The translations under genes and the position numbers were made by a program. This document shows positions 12,994 through 27,800 of a stretch of DNA of 64,000 nucleotides, piece by piece. The notes under the pieces were generated by a model. It did no database searches. It was not told where the DNA came from and worked only from the letters and a program-made list of their open reading frames with translations. This stretch comes from Polyodon spathula (taxonomy: Eukaryota; Chordata; Actinopteri; Acipenseriformes; Polyodontidae): positions 62,043,178 through 62,107,177 of the forward strand of contig NC_054538.1 in assembly GCF_017654505.1 (NCBI RefSeq), written 5' to 3'. Within the stretch, counting starts at the first letter, position 1; each line of letters starts with the position of its first letter.

Positions 12994-15900
12994 ATTAATT
13001 AATTAATTAATTAATTTATTTTAACGGAGCCTCACTCACGTTCATTTGCCCTTTAAAAATGAGACCCAGCACGAAATAGAGGTTTAAGCGTTGACGCGGA
13101 CTTTTAATAACACACAAAAAAACAAAAGCCTAACTTCTTGCGGCACACTAATTACACATTATGTGTAAGTGTGTGTTTATATATAAAATATGTGTATGTA
13201 TATATATAATGTGTGTGTGTAACAAATTAATGCACTTACCCATCACATGCGATTTCTGACTCTGTCACCAGTTTTCTGATACAAAGCCCATCTCTACAAT
13301 GTTACGGTGGACTTGTTGATCCGTCAAAGCCCTGGATATAAAAGTATGTACTGTATTACAGTCCATGTGTCCACAGTCGTCTCTTTTGGCAAGTGATATT
13401 TTCAGAATCATATCGTTCTGAATTAAAATACTACTTCTGTTGAAAATCTACTACTGTACCAACAAAACAAACTACACTGCAGTCTAATTGGAAACCTACT
13501 TATTTTAAAACACAGTCCTTTCCGCTGTGTTTTTTTTGACATTTATCTTTTGTCTTACTTGAAAAAAATGATAAAGGTTGGAACGGGGCAAAATTAAATT
13601 CAGATATGCATCACTCGTTTAACCGTCCGTGAAGTCCACGTTTTTATAGTGTCGGATATGTGAGTGCTGGCTGTATATACTAACCTAATAACAATAATTT
13701 GTTTCAACTGGACTTTATTAGGTTATACCCTTACTGAAACATTAGAGGCAGCTTTATAAATGCATACATTGTTTTTAGAAGGCATGCCATGTCCACATTT
13801 ATATATACTTCATTTTTATTTATTTATTTTTGTTTTCAGGTTTGCTTATCATCTGAGACAGTGGCAGATTGACGGAAAAGGAATCAGCAGCCACTTGAAG
13901 GCTCTCAGTGACAAGCAATCTTTACCCCTGAGGATTGTGTGCCAACCAGCTGGTCTCCCAGACAAAGTAACGAACTGCAGTAAAATCCTAATACCTGTCA
14001 TTTTATCTACATTTTTTTATATATAGAATTTCTTGAGTATTTGGGGGTTTTAGTCATGCAACCATTTCACAAAACCAGTCCCAAGGGCAATAGAGATGTC
14101 TGTCTGTTTCACACTTTACAGTTTTACTGTAGAGCTAAAACTTGATTGGGAAACCTTTCACAATTTGAGGGGTGAAAAAAAGTATCTACATTGACAACAT
14201 CTTTCCCAGCTGTTTATTATTTAACAACTGGAAAAAAGTATTCTTTATGACAAGTTATTGAGAGTGTTATCATCTTGGTGTGATTGTAATGATGACGATA
14301 ATAATCAAATTATTTATTGATTGGGACCCCATGATAACAAATTTATAATATATTAATGAAATCGAATATTCCATTAAGAACGTGTCTTGTATATATTCAT
14401 TTGCTGTCGAGAACGTAATCTGTGGTGTTGCTTCAAAAAGTTACTGAGAATATGTGTCTGAACAAATAGAGGATGATGCTGCAGAGATCAAGAGTAACCA
14501 GCTTTATTTTAAACATATTTTGTTTTAAATCATTCCCAACTGTAGCCGTCTGTCTTGAGCGAAACTAATACTATCTAACATGACTACGTTGTCACCTGCC
14601 ACTGTTTCAGAATTTATTTATTTACTTTTTTTTTTTTTTTTGAAGCAATGCACTGCCCTCAGTCTTTTTCGTTTTTGATTGCTGTCTGTCTAAATGCCGC
14701 TGGATCGTATCTCGACATGTGATCCAATGAAACCATTGCAGGTTTGCCACCAGTATAATGCAAAATTATTGTACACGATCCGCTGCAGTAATTATTATAG
14801 TTTTTTTGTATTCATTTTGAACACTCGCAAAATGTTCACTCGCTTAACAATATCAGTTGATCTCCTAGGATACTAAACCCGACCTGGATGCCCATATCTA
14901 CCAATCAGTGAGTTGAGCCCAGAGTGGTTGTTGGCTGCCGTTAAGTGTCAATCAGTAAATTCTGTCCAGTTTTCTTTTTGAAATTGAAACAAGCTTATGA
15001 TCGCATCAGGAACTTGGACCGATTACACATAACTTAATTGAAGTTAAGTGTAGGATGAAAGTATAGACAGTTTCCATGGCAGGAAAGGGTACACTGCCTC
15101 TAATGTACTGTTCGAAAAAATGACGATATAGTTGTATTCACTGAAGATAATACAAGTCTAAGTGGCTATGCAAAGTCATGTAAAGTTTTGATTAAAAAAG
15201 TTAAATGCATATCTGGAGCAGCAGCACACTGGAAGGGACTGCTGCTTTTGCTAGCAGAAGCTGGGGACGCGTAATTCATAAGTTGTGACCAACAAAATTT
15301 TTTAAAAAAATTAGTGATCTAATTATTTCCATGTGAATAGGCTATAACGTTAATGTAGTTTTCAAACTTTTTTTTTTTTCTTAATTTACTGTTATGTTTA
15401 CAGTGGAAATTTGTCAGATTTTACACAAAACAAGGCAAAGGCTAGTGATGGCAGGAGTATGAAAATTGGAGAGTGCTATATTTAAATGACAATGTATTTA
15501 TCAAACGTGCCTTTAAAACATCAGAATTTGTTTGGATGATTTTTTTATACCATGCTCTAAAAAGGGGACTTATTGTTCTTTTAAACTTACTGTGAGGGAA
15601 GGTTTTTTCTTTTAAGCATATTAACTCAATAATGATTGATATAATCGTCGTTAGAATTTGCACGATAATTGATGCCAACGTCAGGGTTCAATTTACAACA
15701 TTAATGTACATATGATAGATGTATGTCATGATCTACTTTTTTATGATGCTGAGATCTCTAATCCCCTATTTTTTTCTTCTACGAAAGAAAATATCTAGAA
15801 AATAAACACTTCCTTTTTAATTTGCAGATGACTATAGAGATGTATCCAAGTGATCAGGTGGCTGACCTGAGAGCTGAAGTTACGCATTGGTATGAGAACT

Positions 15901-16209
15901 TGCAAAAGGAGCAAATTAACCAGCAAGCCCAACTTCAGGAGTTTGGGCAAAGTAGCCGCCAAGGAGACTTTCCTGGTGCGTTTTAAATGAGTCTGAGTTC
16001 TCTATCTATGGCAGTGTTCTATTAACCAATCCATGGGGGAAAAAAACAGCAACTTTTTTTCATTGTCTCAGGAGGCCTGATGGGACCTGTGAGAATGATT
16101 TCCTCTGGACATGAGCTGACCACTGATTATGATGAAAAAACACTGCATGAACTGGGATTTAAAGATATGCAGGTAACTATTTTGGTAACCTGAAAGCATT
16201 TTTAAAATG

Positions 16210-16241
<32 letters not shown>

Positions 16242-19200
16242 CCCTTTATTCGTATAATTTTGTAGATGGTCTTTGTTTCCTTGGGTGCGCCAAGAAGGGA
16301 GAGGAAAGGAGAGGGGGTTCAGTTGCCAGCCTCCTGCCTGCCTCCTCCAAAGAAAGATAACATTCCAATGCTGTTACTGCTACAAGAACCCCACCTCACC
16401 ACGCTGTTTGACCTGCTGGAGATGCTTGCCTCCTTTAAACCCCCTTTTGGAGAGAGATCTGTGGAGGACACTGAGGTATGACACATTTTGAGGTTTTTAC
16501 AGTGGCTCTTGTTGACTACTGCCTTGTACGTGAGATTTGGATCACCCCCTAATAAAGAAAGATATAGATAGATTTACTTGAAACCTACTTATATGCCTCA
16601 GTGCCTACATATGTAATCTACACCCTCTCCATACTGAGAGAGCCATTCCTGAAGATGACTGTACAAAAGAATCGAAAATAAATCTTAACCCTTAGCGGTC
16701 CATTTATTCAGCGCCTGTCAGGCGTGTCAGGTCCAATTTATTTTCACACGCGCTGTTTATTTATTTATTTTTTTCACAGTAAAACAGATTTAAAAAGCAG
16801 TGCATATTAACAGGACACTCAGTACTGCGTCTCCAGCCAAGCCCCACCCCTTGTTCACTGTATTTATCACATACCTCTTCATAGTAGTGCATACTGATAA
16901 ATCCTCTCCTGATCACTCATTTTATCACCAAACTCCTCAATAATGCGATTCAGGTCATTGTTTTATTGTTATAACATCTCAAAAGCTCTGCAAATGTCTG
17001 TGATATTCTTTGAGCACTGGATGCGGAAGCAGCTATCTTGTTTTTGTATGTCCGTGTTAGGTCTGTGGTGCAGGGCCTCTGTGTGTTTTTCAGATCCGCC
17101 CCTTTTGTTTTTTTATTTTGCTTCTCTCACTCTGCCATTGTAAGGTTTTTTCTGCTTTTTCCGGACTAGAGATCTGTGCTTAACGTCTTTTTGATGATGT
17201 CGGACAGGGTCCGATATTGGACCTGAAAGGGAAATTTGTAATGTCGGACCAGGTCCGACATAGGACCGCAAAGGGTTAAAGGATATAAAGAACAGATTGA
17301 GAGAGAATTTGAACTACTTGATTATAATAAAAGTAAAAAGGTTAAAAGAGTACCACTTAATTACATAATCTAAATTTATCACCAAACATTTCAAAAATTG
17401 TTTGGAAGCATTACGTACTTCATAATTCAGAGAAAAGTTAACTAATATTTCAATGCCAGTAGTGACTTCTAGAAGAGATGCAAATGTAGCTGACGTTTTG
17501 GTCTACAGTAAACATAAATGGATCATAGACACATTAAAGGACAATAAAACCAATGGTATATTTTGCCAAAAACATAACAAAATAAAATATATATTAGACA
17601 GCATTACAGTGCCTATAGAAAGTCTACACCCCCTTGAACTTTTTTCACATTTTGTTGTATCAGTTCCTCAGAGTTTCATGCGTTTTTAAATGAGGATTTT
17701 TTTTCCACTTATCTACACACCATACTCCACACTGTTAAGGGGAAAAACAATTTTATTGAGAAATTATGTATTAAAAATACAAAACCTGAAAGATCATAAT
17801 TGTATAAGTCTCCACCCCCCTGAGTTAATACTTGGTGGAAGCACCTTTGACAGCAATCACAGCTGTGAGTCTGTTGGAGTAGTTCTCTACCAACTTTGCA
17901 CACCTAGATTTGGCAATATTTGACCATTCTTCTTTACAGAACTGTTCAAGCTCTGTCAAGTTCCTTGGGGAGCGCTGATGGACAGCAATTTTCAAGTCAT
18001 GCCACAAATTTTCGATTGGATTTAGGTCGGGGCTCTGACCTGGCCACTCAAGGACATTTACCTTTTTGTTCATTAGCCACTCCAGTGTAGCTTTGGCTGT
18101 GTGCTTTGGGCCGTTAAAATGCTGAAAGGTGAACTTCTGTCCCCGTTTCAGCTTTCTTGAAGAGGGCAGCAGGTTTTCCTCAAGCGCTTCTCTGTACTTT
18201 GCTCCATTCATTTTCACTCCTATCTTGACAAGTGCCCCAGTCCCTGCCGATAAGAAACATCCCCATAACATGATGCTGCCACCACCATGCTTCACAGTAG
18301 GGATGGCGTTCTTTGGATGATGCTCTTTGTTGTGTTTGCGCCAAACATAATGCTTTGCATTTAGCCCAAAAAGTTCCATTTTAGTTTCATCCGATCACAA
18401 AACTTTTTGCCACATGGCTACAGAATCTCTTGAGTTTTTTTGGATACTTCAAACAGGATTCAAAATGGGCTTTCTTGAGTAATGGCTTCCTTCTTGCCCC
18501 CCTACCATACAGGCCAGACTTGTGGAGTGCTTGGGATATTGTTGTCACATGCACACTTTGACCTGTCTTGGCCATAAAAGCCTGTAGCTCTTGCAAAGTT
18601 GCCATTGGCCTCTTGGTAGCCTCTGTGATCAGTCTCCTTCTTGCTCGGTCATCCAGTTTGGAGGGACGGCCCGATCTAGGCAGGGTCTTGGTGGTGCCAT
18701 ACGCTATCCACTTCTTAATAATCGTCTTGACCATGCTCCAAGGGAGGCCAAGGCCTATTCAAGGCCTTTTGATTTTATTTTTTTTATACTTATCCCCTGA
18801 TCTGTGCCTTTCAACAACTTTGAACCAGAGTTCTTTTGAAAGTGCTTTGGTGCTCATGGTTGAGTCTTTGCTTTGAAATGCACTACCCAACAGAGGAAAC
18901 CTACAGAAACAGCTTAATTTTCCTAAAATCATGTGAATCACTATAATTTAACACAGGTGGAAGCCACTTAACTTGGTGTGTGATTTTTGAAGGCGATTGG
19001 TTACACCTGAGCTAATTTAGGATTGCTATTACAAGGGGGTGGACACTTATGCAACCAAGCTATTTCAGTTTCTGTTTAATTAATTTTCTACATATTTCTA
19101 GAATATTTTTTCACTTGGAAGTTGTCGTGTATGATGTGTAGATAAATGAAAAAAAAACAACTTTTAATGCATTTTAAGGCAACAAAAGATGAAAATTTTG

Positions 19201-22200
19201 AACAATTACAAATTTTGAAATGACAGAATCGCCAATCAAACATAAATAAAAGAACCGATAGTTCAACACTTTATAAAAAAAGTAATAGAATGTGAATGGC
19301 TGACCTAGTATTTGTAGTTTTGGAAGAAATAAAATTAGACAGTGTACATTTACAGAAGAATAAGGTGAAATTAATGGATAAATAAATTCAATAACATGGT
19401 ACCTGGAGGCTTAAATAAAAAGAAATAGTAGATTGTTGCATTAACTATGCAGTAAATGGCACCACAAACACATTAATAAATTTAAATAGAAATGTGAGTG
19501 TATTTACCATGGCATCAAAAGCCTACAAGTACCTCCACTGTGTTTTCAGACACACTTTCCCTTGACAAAGGTATGTTAAACATACCAAAATGTGTATAAT
19601 ATACAGTAGAACTTTGGAGTTACGAATACCACCTTGGGAATGGCGGTTGTTCAGAAGTCTGAAATGTCTAACTCTTAATGCATTTGCAACGGTTAATAAA
19701 TGTGTACGCCTGCTATCTACACCCTCAATGTGGCAAATACATGGATACAGTAAAGCATTATTCATGTTGTTATGGTTCTAAAGTCTTTAAAACTATACTG
19801 TAAAATGGAAAAAGACATTAAGTTACCATTTAAATTGTAACTGTAGCAAAAACACAGGTTTAAACATCCAGGAAAACATGGGTTAATGTAGGCCTTGCTG
19901 CTTTGTTTAGAACTAACATGTTCGTAGTAAAATTGCCTGTGCTTGCTTTGAAGTCTGCCTTTCTGGATACATTTGTTGGTATAGTAATTGATTTCTCCAT
20001 GACCAGCACATGGCTTGGAAGAGTGCCTAGCTGCTTGCATTGCACGCATGGTTGAGTGATTGCATACTTCCTTTTTTTTTTATTTATAACTTTTCGGTAA
20101 AGCTTTTATTAAAAACTAATGCTATGGCTTTGTTAAATACAAAAAAGTAAATCCGTTTTTTATAGCCTTGCAGTAGTTGATATTAATCATGTGTTTTCAG
20201 TGTTCTATTGCATTCTTTAATTGATACCTTCGTTGATTTGTGTTTATCCACAGAGTGCTCGATGTGAGGAGTTGCACCTCAATGCTGAAAACCTGTCCAG
20301 GCGTGTCTGGGAGCTGCTGATGCTGCTTCCTACATGTCCCAACATGTTACAGGCTTTTCAAAATATCTCCGAGGAGGTTAGTCAGTCTTTTTTTTTTATT
20401 TATTTTTTTAGAAATGTTCTCATGCTCAGTTTACACATTTTAAAACATCCTCATTTTCTTTTATTTTAACCTAACCACACCATTATGCAAAAGTGACAAT
20501 GGTGAAAGAATCGTATGGTGTCAGTTTTAATGATAATACTGCTGCTCTAAAATGTATAAATCTGTTTTTTTTTTATGCAGAATAAATTTTACTTTATTCT
20601 TTTAATGGTAGTAAATGTAATAAGTACGTCTAACAAGTTTTTTTTCTCAATATCAGCAACAGCTACTTAACCAATTATATTTAGACAATTTTCCCACCTC
20701 ATTTCAGGTTTCTCATATCCCTTTAAATTTGATCTAACTACTAGATCTATCCATTTTTTTTAATTTGAGGTACCGTTCTCTGCTCCACCCCTTAAGCATT
20801 TACTACATCCGTGATTATGTGCCACTTTTTTTTTCTTGTCTTCGTTAGTTAAACTTCCAGACAACTTGTCAAATAGAAAAGATTTGTGTTGGTCAACCAT
20901 TTCTATAATTGTAGCAATTATTTTCCTTCGCGCCCCTTCCATTGTGTAACTAACCTAAAATCGGGTTAGGTCAGGTGCTCGTTCACAGCAGGGGACAAAA
21001 TTGATATTTGAGATCCATCTGTGGCAAATTTCTTTTGTGTTTGTTTGCTATTGAAACTCAATATTCAGCGTGCACAGTAAGTCCAAGGACTACTTCCGGG
21101 TTAATAATGAGCTGATTTCTGTGCATTAAAAGGCGTTTAATGGTTTAAAACATGTTTTTGTTTTAAGTGTCTTTGTTAGGTTAAAACTGATTAATAAAAA
21201 AATCAATTTAGATTTGATATTAATTGTAAGTCTGTATATGCATCAAGAGGATTAGTTTTGGCTAGTAGTATCAGTGCCAGTGTATGTTCTATTATGATCT
21301 GTGAAATTGCTACTTGGAGCTGCTGTCTGGCTGTCGCAGGTTTCTGGTGAAAATCGGCAATGTCGCAGCCCTGCGAAAGTTTTATGAAACCCAATTTTTT
21401 ATTTGCGAGGTGCTTACGATTGTGAATTGTCGCAAATGGCTTTTGTGAAACGGGCCCCTGTGTTATTACAGTGATTTGAGTGGAACAGAGATTCTGGTAT
21501 CCAAAAACTAGTACTGTCTTGTCTGACCAATGATGTGAATGTTTCAGTTTGAATAATTATATCCTTTTATTTATCCTTCTTAAAGGGAAATGATGGACCT
21601 TGCTGGAAAGATCTGCTAAGAATAAAGAGCCCACATAAACTCCTGTATGCACTTGAGATAATTGAAGCTTTGGGCAAACCAAATAGGCGGATACGAAGAG
21701 AGTCCACGGTAATTAGCATCTCTCAATGTATAGATAGGTTTCCTTGAAGTGTTGACTTCAGAAATCATTGTTCCTGAACTATTTTCCAATTTTATTCAGC
21801 TGTTTTGTTTTGTTGATCTAAAGAAACAAATTAATTGACAAATATTTAGGCTAAAATAATTTTTTTGTCTTCATGTGTTTTATTATCTCCTGTTATTCAA
21901 CACTATTGAGTGTGTAGTAGTTACTGCTGATTTTTGTTTTAGGGAAGTTATAGTGACTTGTACCCTGACTCTGATGATTCAAGTGAAGATCAGATTGAAA
22001 ACAGCAAAAACTCCTGGAGCTGTAAGGTGAGATGCTATTTTATTTATTTATTTAACATGGAAGTCTTATGACTTACTACTTGGGTTTGCTAAACTTCCTG
22101 TGGTACATATTAAAACCTAAGAACATTACTATTCTGGACAATGTATTTAATTTCCCATCTGCTAACTTTAATTGGATTGTCATTGTATTATATGCTAGCA

Positions 22201-24812
22201 TATGATTGAATGTTAAGATAAACTAAAATAATTATCTAGTAGTGGAAGGAAAGTAACACATGCAATGACTTAAGGCCCTGTGAAATTCACTGGAGAATTA
22301 GTACATGACTAACCTGCAATTCAGTCCAAAACCTCAATATGTCAGTGTTGCCAATCCAGCTAAACTGATCAAAAGAATAATTAAGTAATCAACCCATTAA
22401 ATTCTGGCTAATTATAAACACCCCATAATTACGAGGGACAATTATTGCCATTCTAGAAATGGATGCATTTAAAGGAAGCTTACTTTGAGACTTGCTGTTT
22501 TAGAACAAATAGATGCACCAAGAAACTCAAAATGCATTTCTTGAGAGGTTGCACGCAGCAATATCCACTTGGTGTGCTGCACACTGCTGGGTAGAACTTA
22601 TTTTGAAAGCTGTAACATTAGAATTCATCAAACGTATAATAAAGTTCCACAATTAATAAATACATACCAGCACTGGCATAAGAGTTAACAGATGCCAGAA
22701 TAAACAAAGTGTGTTAAAACTTTCCCACAGTTTTTGAAAAATTGACGAGTTACTACAACCCTGATCAATGCTGTATAAAAACACGTTTTATGTTTCTGAA
22801 GGCAGTAAGGATTTTAGACCCACAACATGTTTGTAGTTTAGATAAATAACCCCTCCCGTTAGATTGTATTCCAGGGTTTGATGCTTACTGTAAATCAGAA
22901 ATGCAAGGATGTCAACTATATGCAAAAGAAAATGGTAGTAGAATTTCTTTGACTGAATTTTGGAGAAATGCATAAGTATTTCCCAATTTAGCATGAAAGG
23001 CTAACACATTTATCAGTTGTTACCAATTCTGTGGATGCTGAAAGAAGTGTTTTCTTCATATGGACACATTTTTACAGAGCAACAGGAATCCATGAAGGAA
23101 GACTGGATTAACCAACTGATGCTGAAGTTTAGTAGCAAAATATAATGCACAAGAACAGAGTGGATTTTTTATTTTTTCGTCTTTCATTCCAACATACGTA
23201 ATATCTGTGGACGTCTTTATCAGCAACCTTTTTTTTCATTATTTAAACAAAACCAATAAAAACAAATAAGTAAACACAGGTAACATATGTTAGAGAATGC
23301 CCAGATTCCAATAAATGGTAATGTGTAGAGATTGGTGCCAGAAATGGGAAATCTATTGAAAAAACCTTATCTTCTCTTCTGTTGACAAAATATTTTATTT
23401 GTGCCCGGTGAGATACAGATATCAAGAAAATGTAATTCATTTTTTTTCAAATATATTTGCGTAAAAATGGACTGGTAAATTTAAAACCTGTAAATAATGT
23501 ATTTACACTTATGAGTTCTCTGAAATATATATATATATAAACTTCCTTTTAAAATCCTGTTATGTATTCACAGGGATGTAAGGGTTAAATAAATGTCAGT
23601 TGCCATCTACAGCGTTCTGTTTGTTAATCTGCCAATACCTACTTTGTAGTAATGGGATGAGCAATTCAAGTGGTTATAGTAACGTAATGGAATGATTTGT
23701 TTTATGATTTGTCATTAAGAGGCTTACTGTTCAGGCTATGTCAACATCTTGGGGCTGTAGGGCTCAATTACAGGTTTAAAGACAAGTCGTGTAAAACATA
23801 AGGCCTAGCAATGACACACAGATTTTTTTTGTTTTTTTTGGTATAGTTTGTTTCTTCTGGGGGGCTTCAGCTGTTGTTGGAAATTTTCAGTTCTGCCATT
23901 CTGGAGCCTAAAGATCAGGAATCCTGGACAGTGGTATGTATGGATGCTGTAAAACCCATGCACTAGAATACTTTTCCACTTGCCATACATCATTAAAAGT
24001 TTTGGTTTGTTACGCCCCCACCCCCGACAGACTGGTCAAGTCAGTCCTAATTGTGTCTTATTTGCCCATTTTAAAAATATCTGCCCAAAGTTTCCTCTGT
24101 CATTAAGCAACTGCGTGTCCCACGCTTTAGCATTCAGTAAAGCACAACTTCTTTTCTAGTGGCTGTTGGACTGTCTTGCCTGCCTTTTGAAGCTCGTCTG
24201 CCAGTTTGCAGTGGACCCAGCAGATCTAGATTTAGCCTATCATGATGTCTTTACCTGGTCGGGTGTAACGGAAAATCACCGAAAACGGGCTTGGCCAGGA
24301 AAATCACGTAAAGGAGCAGGAGACCACGTTAAGGGGCTTCATATACCTCGTCTCACAGAGGTAACACAGATCAAAAGTTTTGTTCTGGAGCATACCTTTT
24401 GTGTTTATCATGCTTTTACTGAGTGCCAAACATTATTTTTCTTCTAGGTATTTCTTAGTCTTGTCCAAGGAACTAACTTGATCCATCGGTTAATAAGTGT
24501 TGCCTATACATACGACAACCTTGCTCACAGGTGAGTTGCTATTTGGAATAATCATGAGGAGTAACCACCCGCTTATCAACTTTGTTCTATGCTTTTGTCG
24601 GGATGATTGATTATTGGATATACACAATTAAACTGCGAGCCTCTCATGTCTCCCAGTATCTTGAGATACAGACTTCATACACAGGTCACATTAACGCAAA
24701 ATTTTACATCCCAAATGCAAAATTTTGCATCCAAAACGCAAAATAAATCCATTGGATGGAAAAATATTTTGTCTTGCATTCACTTAACGCACAGAATGGG
24801 TGTGTGTGTGTA

Positions 24813-24849
<37 letters not shown>

Positions 24850-27800
24850 ATATTTTATTTTACACATACACACACACACACACACAATCCGCTTATTTTA
24901 GGTATGGCTAAAAAATTCCAAGACTTTAGGGTTAGACTAAGTGTCCAAGTGCGGTACTCCCTTCACGCCGAACGCCATGAGGGTAAGTGTGCTTGCATTT
25001 AGACTTTGGAATTGTAACGGCAGTCTTCTACACAAAATAAAGTGGTGAAACATATCCACCGAAGGCTAGTGATTCATGATAAACCCAAATGGTACAAACT
25101 GTCGGAATGACTGGCCTAATTCTTGTCTTCCAAGACTGACCCATGACCACTTTGTAAATGCTTAAAATTAAAAAAAAATAATAATAATTAAGAGCTGCTT
25201 GATTGACCTATTAAAACAAAATAACAAACAAAACCTACTTTTTCATATTTTACACATGATTTGGCAGAGCTATTTTAAAGGTTTATCTTGGAAGCTGTTT
25301 GAGATTAAATTCCCTGTGCTCTTGGTCATTGTAGGCAACTTACCTGCCATGTGATCTATGTTAGTTACATGTGTTCTTTTTATTAGTTAATGTTTTTGTT
25401 ACTGTTTAGTATTTCTGAATTTTGCATTGTTAACAGAACAATAATATAAGTGGTTATATGATGTCTGTTTTCATTTTGTAGTTACTCATTACTCCATGTG
25501 GCTCCTAGTTAGTTGGGCACACTGCTGTTCAGTGGTAAAAACCAGCCTGGCAGACAGTGAGCATCTACATGATTGGCTGAAGAAGCTCACTCTTCTTGTC
25601 CCTGAAGTAAGTGGAATAAGACAGGTATATTTAACAAACAAGTGCATTTTAAGTGTTTTATATGTTGAAAGATCGCTCATGGGTAATAAATAGTTCATTG
25701 TTGGCACTTAAAGTATTAAAGGTGAAACTTCAAGAGAGCTTTCTTCCAATATTTTCCTTTTATGTTTGAGCCAAATGAAATAAAAATGGGATGCATCATG
25801 TATGGTGTGGTTACATTAAGCATCACAAGCATTTTAGAATTTGGTTTCCTCGAAGTGTCTAGCTACTGTAGTAGATACTATTAAAAAGTGAATTATTTTT
25901 GCTTTCTGAGGGCAACCTGTGCATTGCTCTTTTGGTCTGGGTTTTAGACTGCTGTGCGACATGAAGCCTGCAATGGACTGTACAAGCTGTCTCTGTCTGG
26001 CCTGGAAGGGGGAGAGTCTATTCATCGATCATTTTTGCTTCTGGCTTCTTCAACGCTGCTAAAGTTCCTCCCTGATGCTCAAGCTCTGAAACCTGTCAGG
26101 GTAAGCTTTGAAGGACCTCAACTGCAGTTTTATTGAGGCCAATTAACTTTTTTATATCCAAAATGCTCACTCAGATCCTTTAAGTTTTGATAGGAGATGG
26201 AGATTGCACCTAAAACAGATCTTGATCTAAGAACGAATTTATCCTTTGATCGCTATGTTCTATTTTTCAACAGGTAGAGGATTACGAGGATGAGCCAGTG
26301 CTTCGAACTGGATGCAAAGAGTATTTCTGGTTGCTGTGCAAACTGATAGACAATATTCATGTAAAGGATGCCAGTCAGGTATTTTATTTCTGTAGTAAAT
26401 CTAATATGCTGTTAAATATAAATCCGGTGGCACTTTCTTACTGTTTTATTCTTTTATTTAGACAACATTGCTGGATTTGGATGCCTTGGCAAGACACCTT
26501 GCTGACTGCATACGAAGGTTAGTCTTATGACATTACTATTCATGTACTGTTGCTGTATGGATTAGGGTTGTAATACGTAAAAGGTGAAACTGTATTTTCA
26601 GTCTTATCTTTCCCCCAGCAGGGAGATTCTTGATCAGCAGGATGGCAATATAGAGGATGATGGTCTGACAGGTCTGCTAAGGCTTGCTACTAGTGTTGTT
26701 AAGCATAAACCCCCATTTAAGTTTTCTCAGGAAGGACAAGTAAGTATAGAATTGAGGCACACTCATTAAAGTTTATACTATAGATTCACACATGTAATGA
26801 ATCCTTGACAGGGGATGTGCACATTACTTATATACCATTCCTCCGTTTTTTGTTTTGTTTTGTTTTTTTTAGGATTTCCTGAAGGATGTATTTAATTTGT
26901 TGTTTCTGCTGCCAAGCCTTAAAGATAGACATCAGCCCAAGTGCAAGTCGCATTCAGCAAGAGCGGCAGCTTATGATCTGCTTGTTGAAATGGTGAAGGG
27001 ATCGGTAGAGAACTACAGGCTCCTGCATAACTCGGTTATGGCACAACACATGCAATGTAAGGACTGTAGCATTGCATTTTTATGCAAAGCACTTTTTCAA
27101 AATGTACTGCATAAGAACAATTTTTACACACAGTTAAGATCATTTAGAATATTGTGTTTAAATTCAATTGCAGATAAATCTTTTTTAAAGGTAAATACTC
27201 TTATTTAATCTTCTCAGAACATGCATGAATCTTTATTTTATAGCATCTCACGCACCTTATAAATGGGATTACTGGCCCCATGATGATGTCAGAGCAGAAT
27301 GCAGGTTTGTTGGATTGACAAATCTGGGAGCAACCTGCTATCTTGCATCCACCATCCAGCAGCTTTATATGATTCCGGAGGCCAGGCAGGCCATTTTTAC
27401 AGCAAAGGTAAGACAAAGTGTCTTAACCTCTTTAGCCATAAATCCTATCTTCAGAAGCTTTAACTAAGCCTATAGCATGTACTACTAAGAAGTTACTTAC
27501 TACTATGTTTATAGAATCTTCTTGTGCATTTCTCCTTCAGACAGGGAACCTCCAATTCATCACAAATAGGAATGGCTTTTATACCAAAGCTCTTCTGGGC
27601 CCGCCCAGAATCAGTCCATCAGATGGTCACATACTTTCACATTTCAGTGCGTGGGCCACACCAGAGGTTCCTAAGAGTTGCCTTCGAAGACGCAGTATAC
27701 CAGTTTACAGCTCTCCCTTTCAGCATGTTCCGATCCCTACACACTTTCTCCAAGTGCATGGAAACGATCCTCGCACTGCTGCAAGGGATCTCGATCTTCC

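Noticed and set aside
17825..18941. Active Tc1 transposase gene
   Set aside because: Split by a nonsense codon and frameshift, and the second catalytic Asp is replaced by Gly.
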